From NCBI RefSeq assembly GCF_014202575.1, contig NZ_JACHHB010000008.1, forward strand, positions 1 through 64,000: a stretch of 64,000 bases of DNA, given 5' to 3'. The notes beneath the pieces were generated by a model. The model worked only from the letters and a program-made list of their open reading frames with translations, had not been told where the DNA came from and did no database searches. This document shows, one piece after another, positions 60,213-64,000 of the stretch (positions are counted from its first letter, which is position 1; each line of letters starts with the position of its first letter). Made by a program: the position numbers and the translations under genes. The DNA comes from Texcoconibacillus texcoconensis (GTDB taxonomy: Bacteria > Bacillota > Bacilli > Bacillales > Salisediminibacteriaceae).

Positions 60213-60382
60213 TTTTGGAAATTGGAAATGGGCGTTCGTTAAACTTCAAGGATGTTATTGAACCTTTGAACCTCCTCTAATTACATAGAAACACATTTCG
60301 CCGTATCACCTGGTTGTTATTTATTTGACAACGTTCTTCGACGGTTCTTTGACGAGGGATTTTTTGACATTATTTCCACAGA

Positions 60383-60439
60383 AATAAGACATGACGTGTG
60401 TACGTTCAACAAGTGCGTCGTGATTCGTCATGTTTTATT
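60383..60439 (+). terminator. Possible terminator, 170 bp past the membrane protein gene
   Basis: AATAAGACATGACG and CGTCATGTTTTATT form a long, nearly perfect stem around a 29-nt loop, with a T-rich 3' arm. It is part of the 697-bp gap before glcT, which otherwise shows no gene until palindrome copy 10 and the glcT promoter. Confidence 0.5.
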
Positions 60440-60764
60440 GTCGTACGTCTGTCGGGTCACAGAAGCGATGTTGAACAGTCATTCATAGGTTTGATCATCT
60501 CTCTCACTCGTGCTAATTCCATCCTTCTAGGAAATCCTCCTTTATTCATTCTGTATGAGATGTAAGGCGTTTATTAAGCTATGTTTGATGGAGTCGTCCC
60601 CCTACTTCGACATCATTTCCTAGGAAATGAACAGACTTTGTCGCTTTACAACGCGGTTTCGACGATTCAAGCGAATTTATGGTTATTGGAAATAAAAGGT
60701 TGCCGTCGCACCCTGATTGCTGGTTCACATTTTGTCAGTATGCGGCGAGATCCTTTATCGTGAT

Positions 60765-60800
60765 AAAGGGTAGGTGCTACCGAAGTAGCACCTACCCTTT
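60765..60800. repeat. Intergenic palindrome, copy 10 of 10
   Basis: AAAGGGTAGGTGCTAC-CGAA-GTAGCACCTACCCTTT, outer CCTTTATC and CACTAAAG arms. It lies just upstream of the glcT promoter, the only copy not next to a leftward gene end. Confidence 0.92.
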
Positions 60801-60810
60801 AGTTCACTAA

Positions 60811-60852
60811 AGAAAACGTTTACTTGAAATATTTGCTCTGTTTCTCTATAAT
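60811..60852 (+). promoter_or_regulatory. glcT promoter with candidate cre site
   Basis: TTGAAA (60824-60829), 17 nt, TATAAT (60847-60852) is a near-perfect sigma-A promoter. AGAAAACGTTTACT (60811-60824) directly upstream resembles a CcpA cre box with the central CG, touching the -35. Confidence 0.7.
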
Positions 60853-60909
60853 AAGTACCACTGTCGAAAATGCTCGAATGCTGGCACGGTTCATAATGGA
60901 GGTGATGCG

Positions 60910-61746
60910 ATGCTAACCGTAAAAAAAGTGTTAAATAACAATGTCGTGATTGCCGAGCACCCGAATTATGATGAAGTCGTCCTCATTGGGAAAGGGATTG
61001 GTTTCGGGAAGAAAAATGGTGACGAGATTGCTGGTGAACATGCTGAGAAATTTTTCGTGTTGAAAAATGATGAAGAACAGCGCCAATACATGAATTTGTT
61101 ACAATATGTCGATGAGTCATTCATCGGGGTTATGAATGAATCTGTTGAAATGATCGAAAATCGTTTTAGCACGAAACTTCATGAGCATATTCATGTTGGT
61201 TTGACGGACCACTTGTACTTTGCAATAAAGCGCATACAAAAAGGTCATGGTATCTCGAACCCTTTTTGCAAAGAAACGGAGCTTGCTTATCCTCAGGAGT
61301 ACGCTGTTGCTCGTGAACTGACCGAATGGCTGAACGAACAATTGGACGTTCTCATACCTGAAGGGGAAATTGGTTTTATAACGCTTCACATTCATAGTGC
61401 GTTAACGAATCGGGATCTTGCTGAGGTGAATAAGCATACGCAGTTGATTAGTCAGCTTGTCGAGTTAATTGAGGATTCTTTGAAGATCAAAGTGGACCGG
61501 CAGGATATGGATTACTTGCGTCTCGTGCGGCATTTGCACCACACGATTGAGCGAATTCAGTCGAAAACGTACATGGAAAAACAGGACAATTTACAAAAGG
61601 TGTTGCAATCTGAATATCCTGTGTGCTATTCTTTGTCTTGGCAATTGATGAAAGTGATGCAACAACAATTACAAACGCCGATACCGGATGCTGAAGCTGT
61701 TTATTTAACGTTACATCTACAGCGGTTGGCGAAATCGAACGAATAA
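60910..61746 (+). CDS. glcT: PRD-domain transcription antiterminator GlcT
   Basis: BglG/SacY-family RNA-binding antiterminator, 278 aa. The N-terminal CAT domain (about residues 1-58, KVLNNNVVIAEHPNYDEVVL and IGKGIGFGKKNGDEI) binds the antiterminator RNA. Two PRD domains follow (about 65-170 and 172-277), with regulatory histidines in LHEHIHVGLTDHLYFAIKRI, FITLHIHSAL, LRLVRHLHHTIERI and VYLTLHLQRL. They are phosphorylated by HPr or the glucose permease. GGAGGTG precedes the ATG. The target RNA lies 32 bp downstream before ptsG, so the match is GlcT. Confidence 0.95.
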   Translation: MLTVKKVLNNNVVIAEHPNYDEVVLIGKGIGFGKKNGDEIAGEHAEKFFVLKNDEEQRQYMNLLQYVDESFIGVMNESVEMIENRFSTKLHEHIHVGLTDHLYFAIKRIQKGHGISNPFCKETELAYPQEYAVARELTEWLNEQLDVLIPEGEIGFITLHIHSALTNRDLAEVNKHTQLISQLVELIEDSLKIKVDRQDMDYLRLVRHLHHTIERIQSKTYMEKQDNLQKVLQSEYPVCYSLSWQLMKVMQQQLQTPIPDAEAVYLTLHLQRLAKSNE

Positions 61747-61778
61747 TTTTATACCGGAATGATAACAATCCTTTTTCC

Positions 61779-61896
61779 GTGTTACTGGTTATGCAGGCAT
61801 GAGTGAAAAAGATTGTAGTGAACACATGAAGTGGGGTGTCGTATACCCTCTGCTTTGTGGAATTTTCGCTACTCTCTTTTTGCTCATGCCTTTTTT
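61779..61896 (+). promoter_or_regulatory. GlcT-responsive antiterminator (RAT) and overlapping terminator
   Basis: The RAT element runs from GTGTTACTGG (61779) through GCAGGCATGAGTGAAAAAGA to AACAC (61825), very like the B. subtilis ptsG RAT. Its GGCATGAGTGAAAAAGA can instead pair with TCTTTTTGCTCATGCC (about 61875-61890), followed by TTTTTT, to form a terminator. The two structures exclude each other: GlcT bound to the RAT would let transcription enter ptsG. It lies in the 206-bp glcT-ptsG gap. Confidence 0.85.
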
Positions 61897-61952
61897 GTTT
61901 GTTGTTGCGGAGGATTCATCTTATTCACTTTATAGGAGAGGTGTTTTAAGCG

Positions 61953-63983
61953 ATGTTTAAAAATTCATTTGGGGTCCTGCAAAAAATCGGACGTTCCTTA
62001 ATGCTTCCAGTCGCGTTGCTTCCGGCAGCGGGTATTCTACTCGCCTTCGGTGACGCGATGCAAAATCCAGACATGATCGCTCGTTTTCCGTTTTTGGATA
62101 GTGCGGTTGTGACACTGATTGCTGAAATTATGCAAGCATCTGGTGATATCGTCTTTGGTAACTTAGCGCTCTTGTTTGCTGTTGGGGTTGCGATCGGATT
62201 ATCAAACGGTGATGGGGTTGCTGGTTTAGCGGCGATCATTGGTTATTTAATTATGAATGTGACGATGAATGTGATGAGTGGGGTCACACCGGAAATGGTT
62301 AGTGACAACCCTGGTTATGTAAATATTCTTGGCGTTGATACGTTAGGAACAGGCGTATTCGGCGGGATTATCGTCGGTCTGATGGCTTCGTATTTGTATA
62401 ATAAATACTACAATATTGAATTGCCGTCATACCTTGGATTCTTTGCTGGTAAACGTTTTGTTCCGATTGTCACAGCAGCTTCTGCGATTTTATTAGGGGT
62501 TGCGATGAACATTTTTTGGCCTTTTGCACAAGAAGGGCTCAACTCGTTCTCGTACTTTATGACAGAAGCAAACCGTACATTGGCAACATTTATTTTCGGT
62601 GTCATTGAACGTGCATTGATACCATTCGGTTTACACCACATTTTCTACTCGCCGTTTTGGTTTGAGTTCGGTCAGTATACAAACGCTGCTGGCGAAGTGA
62701 TCCGTGGTGACCAACAGATCTTCTTTAACCAAATTCGTGATGGCGCTGAGGTTACAGCGGGTGCATTTATGACTGGTAAGTTTCCATTTATGATGTTCGG
62801 TCTTCCTGCTGCTGCGCTTGCGATTTACCATTGCGCACGCCCTGAAAAGAAAACTGTTGTTGCAGGTATCATGGGTTCTGCGGCGTTAACGTCTTTCTTA
62901 ACAGGGATTACAGAACCGATTGAGTTCAGTTTCTTGTTTGTTGCACCATTATTGTTTGCGATTCACACGATTTTCGCTGGTTTATCATTTATGGTGATGC
63001 ACCTATTAGATGTCCAAATTGGGATGACGTTCTCAGGCGGAGTCATCGACTTCTTCCTTTACGGCATCTTGCCAGGTAGAACAGAATGGTGGCTCGTTAT
63101 TCCAGTCGGCCTTGTGTTTGCTGTCATTTACTACTTTGGTTTCCGCTTTGCGATCCAGAAGTTTGACCTTATGACGCCAGGTCGTGAAAAAGACAACAGC
63201 AATGGCGATGCAAGTGGCTCTGAAAATGGAAACGCTGAATTACCATACGAAATTTTGAAAGCTTTTGGTGGAAAAGAAAACTTAACGTATTTAGACGCGT
63301 GCATTACACGTCTTCGTATCTCAGTTGAAGATAAATCACAAGTCGACAAAGAGCGCCTTAAGCAACTTGGTGCCTCTGGCGTCATGGAAATTGACAAAAA
63401 CATCCAAGCGATTTTCGGCCCACGTTCAGAAACGATCAAAGGGCAAATGGAAGATATTATCCAAGGAAAAACGCCTGTACCTGAAGAGGAAGTAGCTGCG
63501 ACTGCTCCAGCTACAGTTGAAAGTGATGTAGAAATCGCGATGCCACTAAACGGTGAAGTAAAACCACTTTCTGAAGTGCCAGATAAAATGTTCTCTGAAA
63601 AAATGATGGGTGATGGTTTTGCGATCGACCCAGCTGACGGTGTGGTTGTCGCTCCTGTTGCTGGTAAAGTCGTAAACTTGTTCTCAACGAACCACGCCAT
63701 CGGTTTACAAACAGAAGAGGGAACAGAAATCTTGATCCACTTCGGTATCGACACCGTCAATTTGAAAGGCGAAGGATTCACCGCTCACGTTGCGCAAGGT
63801 GATGAAGTAACAGTGGGACAACCACTTCTTACGGTTGACCTTGATCGCGTCCGTGAACAAGTCCCAGCTGTTATTACACCAGTGATCTTTACGAACTTGA
63901 GCAGTGACCAATTCGTACAAATTGATAAAGCTGGCGAAACAAAGACAGGCGAAACAGGCCGAATTCATATTTTGAAACGTTAA
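61953..63983 (+). CDS. ptsG: Glucose-specific PTS enzyme IICBA (PtsG)
   Basis: A 676-aa glucose permease with fused domains. IIC covers about residues 1-400 (LQKIGRSLMLPVALLPAAGI, SFLTGITEPIEFSFLF), IIB about 427-505 with phospho-Cys450 in YLDACITRLRISV, and IIA about 525-676 with His581 (TNHAIGL) and phospho-His596 (ILIHFGIDTVNLKGEG). AGGAGAGG precedes the ATG. It imports glucose with phosphorylation and signals through GlcT. The stop is 17 bp before the window end, so the downstream ptsH usual in Bacillus cannot be seen. Confidence 0.97.
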   Translation: MFKNSFGVLQKIGRSLMLPVALLPAAGILLAFGDAMQNPDMIARFPFLDSAVVTLIAEIMQASGDIVFGNLALLFAVGVAIGLSNGDGVAGLAAIIGYLIMNVTMNVMSGVTPEMVSDNPGYVNILGVDTLGTGVFGGIIVGLMASYLYNKYYNIELPSYLGFFAGKRFVPIVTAASAILLGVAMNIFWPFAQEGLNSFSYFMTEANRTLATFIFGVIERALIPFGLHHIFYSPFWFEFGQYTNAAGEVIRGDQQIFFNQIRDGAEVTAGAFMTGKFPFMMFGLPAAALAIYHCARPEKKTVVAGIMGSAALTSFLTGITEPIEFSFLFVAPLLFAIHTIFAGLSFMVMHLLDVQIGMTFSGGVIDFFLYGILPGRTEWWLVIPVGLVFAVIYYFGFRFAIQKFDLMTPGREKDNSNGDASGSENGNAELPYEILKAFGGKENLTYLDACITRLRISVEDKSQVDKERLKQLGASGVMEIDKNIQAIFGPRSETIKGQMEDIIQGKTPVPEEEVAATAPATVESDVEIAMPLNGEVKPLSEVPDKMFSEKMMGDGFAIDPADGVVVAPVAGKVVNLFSTNHAIGLQTEEGTEILIHFGIDTVNLKGEGFTAHVAQGDEVTVGQPLLTVDLDRVREQVPAVITPVIFTNLSSDQFVQIDKAGETKTGETGRIHILKR

Positions 63984-64000
63984 GCTTGTCCGCTTAGATA

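Noticed and set aside
60581-60763. 60-codon plus-strand frame before palindrome copy 10
   Set aside because: No ribosome site and composition typical of noncoding sequence.

Overview
The window looks like a chromosomal segment of a flagellated, competent, spore-forming member of the Bacillaceae with an S-layer. The first 17 kb follow the Bacillus order degS-degU-degV-comFA-comFC-yvyF-flgM-flgN-flgK-flgL-DUF6470-fliW-csrA-hag. Spore-crust-type coat genes (CotX-like and CotW-like) are present. The exported proteins are very acidic, which suggests a salt- or alkali-adapted lifestyle (inference). No rRNA, tRNA, cas genes or prophage were seen.

Region 1 (1-17.5 kb, mostly minus strand) holds late flagellar genes, DNA-uptake genes and the DegS/DegU two-component system. 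Two near-identical flagellin genes lie in tandem behind one sigma-D promoter. Each leader has a CsrA-like GGA hairpin upstream of its Shine-Dalgarno, and csrA and fliW are adjacent, so the CsrA/FliW/Hag feedback loop appears present and duplicated on the target side. The left edge cuts into a group IIC intron inserted right behind the flagellin terminator.

Region 2 (15.6-44.5 kb) is a cell-envelope and S-layer region. It encodes TagU, TagO, an SLH phosphodiester glycosidase, an exported flavoprotein with an SLH-like tail, a CotH-kinase lipoprotein, a VTC/DUF4956 pair, an LRR surface protein, a TagA-MurJ/Wzx-like flippase-DUF5693-CsaB operon, SecA2-SlaP, a multidomain N-acetylmuramoyl-L-alanine amidase, an SLH glucosaminidase and a small SLH protein. 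CsaB pyruvylates the wall polymer that SLH domains bind, and SecA2/SlaP exports S-layer proteins, so these genes plausibly act together. A pair of about 267-bp direct repeats brackets secA2-slaP-amidase.

Region 3 (44.9-64 kb) holds coat genes, a CstR-regulated persulfide operon (TusA-rhodanese, rhodanese-MBL dioxygenase, TusA, SulP, CstR, DsrE), small-molecule transport and hydrolase genes, a YwqE/CpsB-type phosphatase, and the glcT-ptsG glucose PTS locus with its antiterminator RNA.

The noncoding DNA is unusually structured. It has (a) ten copies of a 15-16-bp-stem palindrome, all between 45.5 and 60.8 kb; (b) a four-site element with fixed 51/57/51-bp spacing in three places; (c) a minisatellite of 36 exact-length 21-bp units; (d) a second short 21-bp-period array; and (e) a repeat family whose internal hairpin changes sequence completely while keeping pairing. 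These repeats and the duplicated CstR promoter-operators are the least ordinary features.
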